From positions 945,001-1,009,000 of the forward strand of contig CP136010.1 of assembly GCA_030263805.2 (NCBI GenBank): 64,000 nt of DNA, given 5' to 3'. Source of the DNA: Pseudomonas sp. FeN3W. GTDB taxonomy: Bacteria > Pseudomonadota > Gammaproteobacteria > Pseudomonadales > Pseudomonadaceae. The notes below the pieces were generated by a model. That model ran no database searches. It worked only from the letters and a program-made list of their open reading frames with translations, and was not told the DNA's origin. Made by a program: the position numbers and the translations under genes. Below are positions 41,024 through 50,587 of the stretch, piece by piece; the stretch's first letter is position 1; each line of letters starts with the position of its first letter.

Positions 41024-43267
41024 TTATGTCGCCCTCTGTCGCTTGGCCTCGATGATGTTGGGCAACTGGGAAATCCGGCTCAGCAGCCGGCCGAGGGCGT
41101 TCAGCCCGGGGATCTCGATGGTCAGCGTCATCTGCGCGGTGCTGTCTTCCTTGTTCGAACGGGTGTTCATCGACAGCACGTTGATCCGCTCGTTGAGCAG
41201 CATCTGCGAGATGTCGCGCAACAGCCCGGCGCGGTCGTAGGCGCGGATCATGATCTCTACCGGATAGGTCTTCTCCGGCACCGGACCCCAGCTGACCTGG
41301 ATGATCCGCTCCGGCTCACGCCCGGCCAACTGCAGCACCGACGGGCAGTCCTGGCGATGGATGCTGACGCCGCGGCCGAGGGTGATGTAGCCGACGATGG
41401 GGTCGCCCGGCAGCGGCTGGCAGCAGCCGGCCATCTGCGTCAGCAGGTTGCCCACGCCCTGGATCTGCACATCGCCGCGCTTGCCCGGCTTGTGCGGCGC
41501 CGAGCGCCGCGGGATCAATTCCAGCTGGTCGTAACCGCGCTCCGGCTCGACCAGTTGCTGCGCCATGTTGATCAGATGCGCCAGGCGCAGGTCGCCGGCG
41601 CCCAGCGCGGCGAACATGTCTTCGGCGTTCTTCAGGTTGGTCTTTTCCGCCAGCTTGTCGAAATCCACCGGCGGCAGGTCCAGGCGACCCAGCTCGCGCT
41701 CCAGCAGCGCCTTGCCGGCGGCGACGTTCTGGTCGCGCGCCTGCAGCTTGAACCAGTGGACGATCTTCGCCCGCGAGCGCGAGGTGGTGATGTAGCCCAG
41801 GTTGGGGTTCAGCCAGTCGCGGCTCGGCGAGCCGTGCTTGCTGGTGATGATCTCCACCTGCTCGCCGGTCTGCAGGCTGTAGTTGAGCGGCACGATACGC
41901 CCGTTGACCTTGGCGCCGCGGCAGTTGTGGCCGATCTCGGTGTGCACCCGGTAGGCGAAGTCCAGCGGCGTGGCGCCCTTGGGCAGGTCGATGGCATGGC
42001 CGTCCGGGGTGAACACATAGACCCGGTCCGGCTCGATGTCGACGCGCAGCTGGTCGGCCAGGCCGCCGATGTCGCCCAGTTCCTCGTGCCATTCGAGCAC
42101 CTGGCGCAACCAGGCGATCTTCTCCTCGTAGTGGTCGGAGCCGGAATTGACGTCGGTGCCCTTGTAGCGCCAGTGCGCGCAGACGCCCAGCTCGGCCTCC
42201 TCGTGCATCGCATGGGTGCGGATCTGCACCTCCAGCACCTTGCCCTCCGGGCCGATCACCGCGGTGTGCAGCGAGCGGTAGCCGTTCTCCTTGGGGTTGG
42301 CGATGTAGTCGTCGAATTCTTTGGGAATGTGCCGCCAGAGCGTATGCACGATGCCCAGCGCGGTGTAGCAGTCGCGCACCTCCGGCACCAGCACGCGCAC
42401 CGCGCGCACGTCGTAGATCTGGCTGAACTGCAGGCCCTTCTTCTGCATCTTGCGCCAGATGGAATAGATGTGCTTGGCGCGGCCGTCAATGTCCGGCTGG
42501 ATACCGGTCGCGGTCAGCTCGTCCTTGAGTTGCTGCACGACGTTCTGAATGTACTGTTCACGATCGAGGCGACGCTCGTGCAAGAGCTGGGCGATCTGCT
42601 TGTACTGCTCGGGTTCGAGGTAGCGGAAGGACAGGTCCTCCAGCTCCCACTTGATATGGCCGATGCCCAGCCGATGGGCCAGCGGCGCGTAGATGTCGAA
42701 GACTTCGCGGGCGACACGCTGGCGCTTCTCATCGTCGGCCAGCTTCACCGCGCGGATGGCGCAGGTGCGTTCGGCGAGCTTGATCAGCGCGACGCGCACG
42801 TCGTCGACCATGGCCACCAGCATCTTGCGCAGGTTTTCCACCTGCGCCTGGGAACCGAGTACGAGGGATTCGCGGGGATTGAGACTGGCGCTGATCGCCG
42901 CCATGCGCAGCACGCCTTCGATCAACTTGGCCACCACCGGACCGAAGCGCTGGTTCACATCGGCGAGCTGGATCTTGCCTTCACGTACGCCGCGATAGAT
43001 GACGGCTGCGACCAGACTGTCCTGATCCAGCTTGAGGTCGGCGAGGATCTCGGCGATCTCCAGGCCGATCTGGTAGCTGGAGGTGCCTTCACTCCAGAGG
43101 TTCTGCGCCGCATTGGCCTGCTGTTCCGCCTCGCGGGCAAACTCGCAGGCCTCCTTAAGAGCCGCGCGGTCGAGTGCCGGGTCCATCCCCAGCACATGAT
43201 CGAGCCAGCCATCCAGGTTGATACTGCCGTCCGTATTGATCGGCTGAAGCGCTCTGACCTGTACCAT
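41024..43267 (-). CDS. relA: GTP pyrophosphokinase RelA
   Basis: Stringent-response (p)ppGpp synthetase, 747 residues. The N-terminal HD-like domain is the degenerate, hydrolase-inactive type. The synthetase domain includes YSIWRKMQKKGL and GYRSLHTAV. TGS (VYVFTPDGHAIDLPKGATPLDFAY), helical, zinc-finger/CC (AGCCQPLPGDPIVGY) and C-terminal ACT domains follow. It acts on stalled ribosomes. AAGGGAAGG precedes the ATG. The relA-rlmD-cysM order is shared with P. aeruginosa. Confidence 0.97.
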   Translation of the reverse strand: MVQVRALQPINTDGSINLDGWLDHVLGMDPALDRAALKEACEFAREAEQQANAAQNLWSEGTSSYQIGLEIAEILADLKLDQDSLVAAVIYRGVREGKIQLADVNQRFGPVVAKLIEGVLRMAAISASLNPRESLVLGSQAQVENLRKMLVAMVDDVRVALIKLAERTCAIRAVKLADDEKRQRVAREVFDIYAPLAHRLGIGHIKWELEDLSFRYLEPEQYKQIAQLLHERRLDREQYIQNVVQQLKDELTATGIQPDIDGRAKHIYSIWRKMQKKGLQFSQIYDVRAVRVLVPEVRDCYTALGIVHTLWRHIPKEFDDYIANPKENGYRSLHTAVIGPEGKVLEVQIRTHAMHEEAELGVCAHWRYKGTDVNSGSDHYEEKIAWLRQVLEWHEELGDIGGLADQLRVDIEPDRVYVFTPDGHAIDLPKGATPLDFAYRVHTEIGHNCRGAKVNGRIVPLNYSLQTGEQVEIITSKHGSPSRDWLNPNLGYITTSRSRAKIVHWFKLQARDQNVAAGKALLERELGRLDLPPVDFDKLAEKTNLKNAEDMFAALGAGDLRLAHLINMAQQLVEPERGYDQLELIPRRSAPHKPGKRGDVQIQGVGNLLTQMAGCCQPLPGDPIVGYITLGRGVSIHRQDCPSVLQLAGREPERIIQVSWGPVPEKTYPVEIMIRAYDRAGLLRDISQMLLNERINVLSMNTRSNKEDSTAQMTLTIEIPGLNALGRLLSRISQLPNIIEAKRQRAT

Positions 43268-43373
43268 CTAAACCTTCCCTTCTGCGCAGCTACTGCGCCA
43301 TGAACGCCGGCATTCTGCGTGCCGGTCGGTTGAACCACAGGCAATTCGCCTGTCAAGAATGCAGCGCCGGGCG

Positions 43374-44726
43374 TTAACCCCGCTCGAACAACGCCATGGC
43401 CTCGACGTGAGCCGTCTGCGGGAACATGTCCAGCACACCCGCACGCTTCAGACGAAACCCCTGGCTGGCCAGCTCGCGCGCATCGCGCGCCAGAGTGGCG
43501 GGATTGCATGAAACATAGACCACGCGCTGCGCTTTCAGCTTCGACATTTGTCGAACGATTTCCAGCGCGCCGTCACGCGGCGGATCGAGCATCACCGCGG
43601 CAAAACCCTTGCGCGCCCAGGGGGCGTCAGCCAGCGGCTTCGACAAGTCGGCCCGATAAAAGTGCGCGTGCGCCAGAGCATTGCGCCGGGCATTTTCCTG
43701 CGCCCGCGTCACCATCGCCTCGACACCCTCGACACCCACCACTTGAGCGCCCGAGCGCGCCAGCGGCAGGCTGAAATTACCCAGCCCGCAGAACAGGTCA
43801 AGCACGGCCTCATCCTTGCCAGCGCCCAGCCATTCCAGCGCCTGAGCGACCATCGCCTCGTTGACCGGCGCGTTGACCTGAACGAAATCCCCCGGGCGCC
43901 AGGCCAGCTCCAGATCCCAGGCATCCAGTCGGTAAGCCAGCGTCGCCGCGGGATCGTCCGGCTCAGGCTCGCCTGCACCCTGCCACCAGAGCTGCGCTCC
44001 ATGGGCGGTAGCGAAGCTGCGCAGACGTGCTACGTCTGTTTCCGGCAGGACCGCAGTGTGGCGAATCAGCACCGCCTCGGCCGTGCCGCTGAAAAGCTCG
44101 ACGTGGCCGATAGCCTGCGGCTTGCTCAGATCACGTAACGCGGCCAGCAATGCCGGCAGCAGCGATTGCAAAGGCTGTACCAGAACCGGGCATTCGCGGA
44201 TGGAGACGATTTCCTGACTGGAGCTGGCGCGAAAACCGATGTCCAGGCACTTGTTCTTGACGTCCCAGCGCACCGCCAGCCGGGCACGGCGGCGATAGCC
44301 GAAGGCCGGCCCCACCAGCGGTTCGGCCCAGACCTCCGGTTGCAGATCGGCCACCCGTGCGAGCTGTTCGGCCAGCGTGTGCTGTTTCAATGCAAGCTGA
44401 TCGGCAACGGGCGCATGCTGCAGGTTGCAGCCGCCACACAGACGGGCATGAGGACAAGGTTCTACCTGGCGCTGCGCACTGGCCTGAAGCACACGCTCGC
44501 AGCGCGCCTCGACGATCTGGCTGCGCGCGGCCAGCACGCGCGTCTCGACCTCTTCGCCAGGCAGTGCACCTTCGACGAACCAGGTGCGCCCCTCGATGAA
44601 GGCGATGCCCCGCCCGTCATTGGCCAACCGCTCGATATTCAGGCGCTGCTTCTTGCCGACCGGCACTTGCGGCTTGCGCTCGCCGCCGCTGGGTTGAAAG
44701 CGCAGAGCGCCGCTACGTTTGGCCAT
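43374..44726 (-). CDS. rlmD: 23S rRNA (uracil(1939)-C(5))-methyltransferase
   Basis: SAM-dependent rRNA methyltransferase, 450 residues. An N-terminal TRAM domain (about 20-80) precedes a [4Fe-4S] cluster with Cys91, Cys97 and Cys100 (CPHARLCGGC) plus a later Cys in RECPVL. The SAM-binding motif is DLFCGLGNFSLPLA, and the nucleophile is Cys407 in VSCNPATLARD. It lies between relA and cysM. Confidence 0.96.
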   Translation of the reverse strand: MAKRSGALRFQPSGGERKPQVPVGKKQRLNIERLANDGRGIAFIEGRTWFVEGALPGEEVETRVLAARSQIVEARCERVLQASAQRQVEPCPHARLCGGCNLQHAPVADQLALKQHTLAEQLARVADLQPEVWAEPLVGPAFGYRRRARLAVRWDVKNKCLDIGFRASSSQEIVSIRECPVLVQPLQSLLPALLAALRDLSKPQAIGHVELFSGTAEAVLIRHTAVLPETDVARLRSFATAHGAQLWWQGAGEPEPDDPAATLAYRLDAWDLELAWRPGDFVQVNAPVNEAMVAQALEWLGAGKDEAVLDLFCGLGNFSLPLARSGAQVVGVEGVEAMVTRAQENARRNALAHAHFYRADLSKPLADAPWARKGFAAVMLDPPRDGALEIVRQMSKLKAQRVVYVSCNPATLARDARELASQGFRLKRAGVLDMFPQTAHVEAMALFERG

Positions 44727-44809
44727 CAGCTGAAACCTGCGCTGTTCTGTTCGTTGAAAATGTCATGGCGACGCAATGCGGCGCACGGAGCGCGCCGCCA
44801 ATAAGCCAG

Positions 44810-45712
44810 TCAATTGGGCGCGTCATACACGCCGGTAGACAGATAACGGTCGCCACGGTCGCAGATGATCGCCACGATCACCGCATTCTCGACCTCCTGC
44901 GACAGGCGCAGCGCGGCAGCCACGGCACCACCGGAGGACACGCCGCAGAAGATGCCTTCTTCACGGGCCAGACGGCGCATGACCTGTTCGGCCTCGGCCT
45001 GCGACATGTCGACGACGCGGTCGACGCGCTCGACCTGATAGATCTTCGGCAGGTATTCCTGCGGCCAGCGACGGATGCCGGGGATGGCCGCGCCCTCCAT
45101 CGGCTGCAGGCCGACGATCTGCACCGCGGCGTTCTGCTCCTTGAGGTAGCGCGAGACGCCCATGATGGTCCCGGTGGTACCCATGGAGCTGATGAAATGG
45201 GTGATGCTGCCGTGAGTCTGCCGCCAGAGTTCCGGCCCCGTACTGTTGTAGTGCGCCTCGGGGTTGTCGCCATTGGCGAACTGGTCGAGCACCTTGCCGC
45301 GGCCCTCGGCCTGCATCTTCAGCGCCAGGTCGCGGGCGCCTTCCATGCCCTCTTCCTTGCTCACCAGAATCAGCTCGGCGCCGTAGGCGGTCATCGCCGC
45401 CTTGCGCTCGGCCGTGGAGTTGTCCGGCATGATCAGGACCATCCGGTAGCCCTTGATCGCCGCCGCCATGGCCAGCGCGATCCCGGTGTTGCCGGAAGTC
45501 GCCTCGATCAGCGTGTCGCCGGGATGGATGTCGCCGCGCAGCTCGGCACGGTTGATCATCGACAGCGCCGGGCGATCCTTGACCGAACCGGCCGGATTAT
45601 TGCCCTCGAGCTTGACCAGAATGGTATTGCTGGTCTTACCCGGCATCCGCTGCAGACGAACCAGCGGGGTGTTGCCGATGCAATCGGCAATGGTCGGATA
45701 GTGTGTAGTCAT
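44810..45712 (-). CDS. cysM: Cysteine synthase B
   Basis: PLP enzyme, 300 residues, making cysteine (or S-sulfocysteine) from O-acetylserine and sulfide or thiosulfate. The PLP lysine is Lys45 in NNPAGSVKDRPA, the PLP phosphate loop TSGNTGIALA near 70-79, and GTTGTIMGVSRYLK later. The ATG at 45712 gives family length; the frame is open further up but the upstream part overlaps a palindromic repeat element. Confidence 0.96.
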   Translation of the reverse strand: MTTHYPTIADCIGNTPLVRLQRMPGKTSNTILVKLEGNNPAGSVKDRPALSMINRAELRGDIHPGDTLIEATSGNTGIALAMAAAIKGYRMVLIMPDNSTAERKAAMTAYGAELILVSKEEGMEGARDLALKMQAEGRGKVLDQFANGDNPEAHYNSTGPELWRQTHGSITHFISSMGTTGTIMGVSRYLKEQNAAVQIVGLQPMEGAAIPGIRRWPQEYLPKIYQVERVDRVVDMSQAEAEQVMRRLAREEGIFCGVSSGGAVAAALRLSQEVENAVIVAIICDRGDRYLSTGVYDAPN

Positions 45713-46006
45713 GGCGTCGCACGGCAGCGGAAAAGGTCGCCATGATACCGGCAACGCTCGCCGACGGGCAGACCGTGTAGCCGAAGCGGCCATATGCCCA
45801 GCCACCAAACGCAGTCGGGCACATGTAGGTTGGGTTGAGCGCAGCGAAGCCCAACGCGACGATGCATCAGGCGGCGCATCCGTCATTCCGTTGCCTTTCT
45901 GTTGCATGAAGCCTGCATACATGGCCTTGGGCTGCGTGGTATGCGCTGTTGGGCTTCGGCGCTGCGCGCCTCAACCCAACCTACGCGAGCGTGCGGCCCG
46001 AGCCGA
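45713..46006. other. Gap between cysM and the LysR gene
   Basis: 294 bases. The near half is the presumptive cysM leader; the rest is filled by a paired foldback element (45825-45984). No gene is supported. Confidence 0.6.
45825..45984. repeat. MITE-like element with ~36-bp inverted ends
   Basis: Left end GTAGGTTGGGTTGAGCGCAG and onward (45825-45857) and right end (about 45945-45984, read in reverse as GTAGGTTGGGTTGAGGCGCG) are imperfect inverted copies, each itself able to fold (GTTGGG/CCCAAC). About 90 unrelated bases separate them. Confidence 0.7.
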
Positions 46007-46900
46007 TCATGGCCGCGCGAGGATCTTCGGCGCTGCCTCGATGATCTGCCGCGAAAGGTGCTCCATACGCGGCGATTGCACCTTCCAAGTGTGCCAGTAC
46101 AGGGCAATTTCCAGCGGTTCGTCGACCGCCAGATCGACCACCTCGCCAGTCTGCAACGCATCATGCAGCAACAGTTCCGGCACCATTCCGTACCCCAGCC
46201 CGTAGCGAATCGCACTGAAATGCGGTTCGGCACCGGGGACGAAATGACAGGGATAGGCGCCTTCCGGCAGCCCGAAGCGGCGCAGCAGGAACGACGACTG
46301 CAGGGTGTCCTTGCGCGTGTAGGCGACCACCGGCGCCTTGCGCGCCGCGTTGCGGGTCAGTCCGTTGGCAAAGTGCTTCTGCCGGAATTCGCTGGATGCC
46401 ACCAGTCGGTAGCGCATGCTGCCCAGCGGGCTGGCCGTGCAGCCACGCATCGGCTTGGGCTCGGTGCTGATGCAACCGATCGCCAGCCCCGTCTCCAGCA
46501 GGCTGTAGGTGTGATCCTGGTCCTCGACGGTGAGATCGAGCAAAACCCGCTCGCGGATCAGCACCTCGGCCAGCGCTGGAAAGAACCAGGTCCCCAGGCT
46601 GTCGGCATTGAGTGCCGCGACCACGACCAGCGGCGCATCGCTACGCTCGGCGAGGTCCGCCAGCAGATCGGCCTCGAGCAAGGTGGCGCGTTTGAGGTAC
46701 TGCAGCAGGCGCTGTCCGGTTTCGGTGGGTCGGCAGGGCCGGCTGCGCACGACCAGCGCGCTGCCCAGCGCACTCTCCAGTGCGCGTACCCGCTGTGAAA
46801 TCGCCGGTGGCGTCAGGTGCAGGCGCTGCGCAGCCTGTTCGAAGCTGCCGGTACGGATCACCGTGCGAAACGCTTCGGTCTGCTTCGGATCGAGATTCAT
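46007..46900 (-). CDS. argP: LysR-type regulator of the ArgP/IciA group
   Basis: Transcription regulator, 297 residues. Winged HTH at about 4-60 (SFEQAAQRLHLTPPAISQRVRALE), effector domain about 90-290. The start LDPKQTEAFRTVIRTGSFEQAA is characteristic of ArgP. In E. coli ArgP senses lysine/arginine and activates argO; LysE-type exporters are the usual neighbours. Here it is divergent from a TRIC-family channel gene with a 140-base shared control region. Confidence 0.85.
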   Translation of the reverse strand: MNLDPKQTEAFRTVIRTGSFEQAAQRLHLTPPAISQRVRALESALGSALVVRSRPCRPTETGQRLLQYLKRATLLEADLLADLAERSDAPLVVVAALNADSLGTWFFPALAEVLIRERVLLDLTVEDQDHTYSLLETGLAIGCISTEPKPMRGCTASPLGSMRYRLVASSEFRQKHFANGLTRNAARKAPVVAYTRKDTLQSSFLLRRFGLPEGAYPCHFVPGAEPHFSAIRYGLGYGMVPELLLHDALQTGEVVDLAVDEPLEIALYWHTWKVQSPRMEHLSRQIIEAAPKILARP

Positions 46901-47040
46901 GCGGCGTGTCGATTAAGAAAATGTTTGGATGGCCTAAAAATACTTAGCCAAGACAAATTTAACCAGCATTGCTCCATAATCGCGCACCCCTTGCTGCAGC
47001 GCCCCACCGGCGTGCAGCCCAGCCCGTCCGGAGTATCGTC

Positions 47041-47667
47041 GTGGAACTGCTGCACACCATCTACCTGATCGCCATCACGGCCGAAGCCATGTCCGGCGCC
47101 ATCATGGGCATGCGCCGCGGCATGGACCTGTTCGGCATCTGCCTGCTCGGCACCGTGACGGCGCTGGGTGGCGGCACCGCGCGGGATGTGCTGCTCGGCC
47201 ATTATCCGGTCGGCTGGATCGCCCATCCGGAGTACCTCACCTTCACCATCGGCGCGGCCATCGTCACCGGCTTCATCGCCCGCCACCTGCATCATCTGCG
47301 CATGGTCTTCCTGCTGGTGGATGGCCTCGGCCTGGTGGCGTTCACCGTGATCGGCTGCGATGTGGCGATGGGCATGGGCGCGCACCCGTCCATAGTCGTA
47401 CTGGCCGGCGTGATCACCGGCATCTTCGGCGGCCTGATGCGCGACGTGTTGTGCAACCAGGTGCCGATGGTGCTGCAGCGCGAGCTGTACGCCACCGTGG
47501 CGCTGTTCACCGGGGTGTTCTACGTCGGCATGCTGTGGCTGGAGATCAATACCACGCTGGCCACCCTGGCAGCGCTGGGCAGCGGTTTCCTGTTCCGCGT
47601 ACTGGCGATGACCTTCCACTGGAAACTGCCGGACTTCAACGGTAAGGAAATCCGCGGCCTCGACTGA
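47041..47667 (+). CDS. TRIC/UPF0126 family membrane protein
   Basis: Integral membrane protein, 208 residues with about seven hydrophobic segments in two repeated halves. Each half carries the family glycine-rich motif (GTVTALGGGTARDVLLG and AGVITGIFGGLMRDVLC). Bacterial relatives are described as trimeric cation channels or glycine transporters (YicG). The GTG at 47041 is the start because GGAG lies 7-12 bases upstream; no earlier ATG fits. The divergent argP-like regulator may control it. Confidence 0.85.
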   Translation: MELLHTIYLIAITAEAMSGAIMGMRRGMDLFGICLLGTVTALGGGTARDVLLGHYPVGWIAHPEYLTFTIGAAIVTGFIARHLHHLRMVFLLVDGLGLVAFTVIGCDVAMGMGAHPSIVVLAGVITGIFGGLMRDVLCNQVPMVLQRELYATVALFTGVFYVGMLWLEINTTLATLAALGSGFLFRVLAMTFHWKLPDFNGKEIRGLD

Positions 47668-47759
47668 GGCTGGGACGCCAGGGCTAGACCTGACGTGCAG
47701 ATTCCACCGAGCCGAGTCGCTACACTAGCGCGCTGCAATCCAGGATCGGTGGACGGACT

Positions 47760-50516
47760 GTGCTGAAAGACCTAGGAATTCGTGGCCGCGTGCTGATGCT
47801 GACGCTGCTGCCCAGCACCCTGCTGGCGGTGGTGCTCGGTGCCTACTTCACCTGGATGCAGCTGTCCGAGATGCGTCACCAGCTCGACGAGCGCGGCCAG
47901 CTGATCGCCGAGCAGCTGGCGCCACTGGCCGCGCCCGCCATGAATCTGGGCTACGACAAACGCCTGCAGCGCATCCTGACTCAGGTGCTGGATCAGGCCG
48001 ACGTCCGCGCCGTGACCATCCTCGATCCCGAACGCGTCCAGCGCGTACATGCCGGCCCGCGCATGTTGACCCCGCCTCCGCCAGGCGACCCGGAGAGCCT
48101 GACCCGCGTCAGCAGCATGGACCACACGCGCATCCTCATGCCGGTGCTCAGCCGTCACCTCAACCTCGCCGACGAACCCCATGGGCCGGACGAAAAGCTG
48201 ATCGGCTGGCTGGAACTGGAACTGTCGCACCACAACACGCTGCTGCGTGGCTATCGCAGCCTGCTGACCAGCCTGTTTCTGGTCGGTGCCGGGCTGATCA
48301 TCACCGCCCTGCTGGCCCTGCGCATGAGCCGCGCCATCAGCCTGCCGCTGCAGCGTGTCAAAGGCGCCGTCGCGCAGCTCAAGGACGGCCACCTGGAAAC
48401 ACGCCTGCCACCACTGGGCAGTCACGAGATGGACGAACTCGCGTCCGGCATCAACCGCATGGCCGAGGCGCTGCTCAGCGCCCGTGAGGAACTGCAGCAG
48501 AGCATCGACCAAGCCACCGAGGACGTACAGCAGAACCTGGAAACCATCGAGATCCAGAACATCGAATTGGACCTGGCGCGCAAGGAGGCCCTGGAGGCCA
48601 GCCGGATCAAGTCCGAATTCCTCGCCAACATGAGCCACGAGATCCGTACGCCATTGAACGGCATCCTCGGCTTCACCCAGCTACTGCAGAAAAGCGACCT
48701 CACCCCGCGTCAGCAGGACTACCTGGGTACCATCGAGCAGTCCGCCGACAGCCTGCTCGGGATCATCAACGAGATCCTCGACTTCTCCAAGATCGAGGCC
48801 GGCAAGCTGGTGCTCGACAGCGTTCCCTTCAATCTGCGCGATCTGATCGAGGACACCCTGACCATCCTCGCCCCGGCTGCACACACCAAGCAGCTGGAGC
48901 TGGTCAGCCTGGTCTATCGCGACACGCCGCTGTCGCTGCTGGGCGATCCGCTGCGCCTCAAGCAGGTGCTGACCAATCTGATCAGCAACGCCATCAAGTT
49001 CACCAACGAAGGCACCATCGCCGTGCGCGCCATGGTCGAGGACGACAACGCCGATCGCGCCCAGCTGCGCATCAGCGTGCAGGACACCGGCATCGGCCTG
49101 ACCGATCAGGACCTGCGCGCCCTGTTCCAGGCCTTCAGCCAGGCGGACAACTCCATGTCGCGCCAGCCAGGCGGCACCGGTCTCGGCCTGGTCATCTCCA
49201 AGCGCCTGATCGAACAGATGGGCGGCGAGATCGGTGTCGACAGCATCCCCGACGAAGGCTCCGAGTTCTGGATCAGCCTCAGCCTGCCGAAAGCGCGGGA
49301 CGACATCGAAGACCTGCCGCATCCTGCCTTGCAGGGCCGGCGGATCGCATTGCTGGAGCAGCACCCGCTGGCCCGTCAGGCCTTGCAGCATCAGCTGGAA
49401 AGCCTCGGCCTCGAAGTGCATACCTTCGATACGCTTGATCAGATGCAGGAAACCATCGACGCTCAACGCCAGAGCAGCCAGCTGATCGACCTCGCCGTGC
49501 TCGGCGTCACCGGCCGCGAAATCGAACCGGACGCCCTCAGCCGACGCCTGATGGAAATCGAGGCGCTCGGCTGCAAATGCGTGGTGCTTTGCCCGACCAC
49601 CGAGCAGGGCCACTACCACGACGCCCTCCCGGAAGCCCACAGCTATACCCAGCTGCAGGGCAAACCCGCCTGCACGCGCAAGCTGCAACGCGTACTGGTG
49701 GCGCTGGTACGCCCCAACCAAAGCTACCCGGAACCCACCGCGACGGCACCCGACCGTGCGGCGCGCGTGCTCTGCGTGGATGACAATCCGGCCAACCTGC
49801 TGCTGGTGAAAACCCTGCTCGGCGATATGGGCGCCGAAGTCGTTGCGGTGGATAACGGCCCGGCCGCGCTGGAAGCGGTCAAGCAGCATGCCTTCGACCT
49901 GGTCCTGATGGACGTGCAAATGCCCGGCATGGACGGCCGGCAAACCACCGAAGCCATCCGTCACTGGGAGCACACCAGCAATAGTTCGCCGCTGCCGATC
50001 ATCGCGCTCACCGCCCATGCGCTGGCGAACGAGAAACGCTCGCTGCTACAGAGCGGCATGGACGACTACCTGACCAAGCCGATCAGCGACCGGCAGCTGG
50101 CCCAGGTGGTGTTGAAGTGGACCGGCCTGGCCCTGCGCAGCCAGCCGCAGCGCGCGCTGGAGCCGCCGAAACAGGCTGAACCGAGCCTGAAAGTGCTGGA
50201 TGAGGAAGAAGGCCTGCGCCTGGCGGCAGGCAAGGCCGATCTCGCCGATGACATGCTCGGCATGCTGCTGCAGTCACTGGAAGGCGACCGCCGAACCATT
50301 CGCGAAGCCCGCCAGGCAGGTGATCGCCAGGCGCTGATCGAGCGCGTGCACCGCCTGCATGGCGCCACCCGCTATTGCGGCGTGCCGCAGCTGCGCAATG
50401 CCTGCCAGCAGAGCGAGACGCTGCTCAAGCAGAACCATCCGGACAGCGAGGCCGCGCTCGACGAGCTGGACGCCGCCATCGGCCGACTGGAGCAGCAAAT
50501 CCAGGTCGACGGCTGA
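47760..50516 (+). CDS. gacS: Hybrid sensor kinase GacS
   Basis: Tripartite sensor kinase, 918 residues, top of the Gac/Rsm cascade controlling secondary metabolism, biofilm and virulence traits. TM1 (about 10-32) and TM2 (about 170-190) bound a periplasmic sensor region, followed by HAMP. The kinase core has His293 (NMSHEIRTPLNG), N box, DTGIGL and GGTGLGL motifs. The receiver has Asp718 (LMDVQMPGMDG) and a C-terminal HPt has His867 (RLHGATRYCG). It starts at a GTG. It would phosphorylate GacA, encoded elsewhere. Confidence 0.96.
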   Translation: MLKDLGIRGRVLMLTLLPSTLLAVVLGAYFTWMQLSEMRHQLDERGQLIAEQLAPLAAPAMNLGYDKRLQRILTQVLDQADVRAVTILDPERVQRVHAGPRMLTPPPPGDPESLTRVSSMDHTRILMPVLSRHLNLADEPHGPDEKLIGWLELELSHHNTLLRGYRSLLTSLFLVGAGLIITALLALRMSRAISLPLQRVKGAVAQLKDGHLETRLPPLGSHEMDELASGINRMAEALLSAREELQQSIDQATEDVQQNLETIEIQNIELDLARKEALEASRIKSEFLANMSHEIRTPLNGILGFTQLLQKSDLTPRQQDYLGTIEQSADSLLGIINEILDFSKIEAGKLVLDSVPFNLRDLIEDTLTILAPAAHTKQLELVSLVYRDTPLSLLGDPLRLKQVLTNLISNAIKFTNEGTIAVRAMVEDDNADRAQLRISVQDTGIGLTDQDLRALFQAFSQADNSMSRQPGGTGLGLVISKRLIEQMGGEIGVDSIPDEGSEFWISLSLPKARDDIEDLPHPALQGRRIALLEQHPLARQALQHQLESLGLEVHTFDTLDQMQETIDAQRQSSQLIDLAVLGVTGREIEPDALSRRLMEIEALGCKCVVLCPTTEQGHYHDALPEAHSYTQLQGKPACTRKLQRVLVALVRPNQSYPEPTATAPDRAARVLCVDDNPANLLLVKTLLGDMGAEVVAVDNGPAALEAVKQHAFDLVLMDVQMPGMDGRQTTEAIRHWEHTSNSSPLPIIALTAHALANEKRSLLQSGMDDYLTKPISDRQLAQVVLKWTGLALRSQPQRALEPPKQAEPSLKVLDEEEGLRLAAGKADLADDMLGMLLQSLEGDRRTIREARQAGDRQALIERVHRLHGATRYCGVPQLRNACQQSETLLKQNHPDSEAALDELDAAIGRLEQQIQVDG

Positions 50517-50587
50517 TCGACCGCGCCGGGTGCGTCATCTGCACCCGGCGATTCCCATCGCGTTGCCCCGCCCTTTCAGGAACCACC

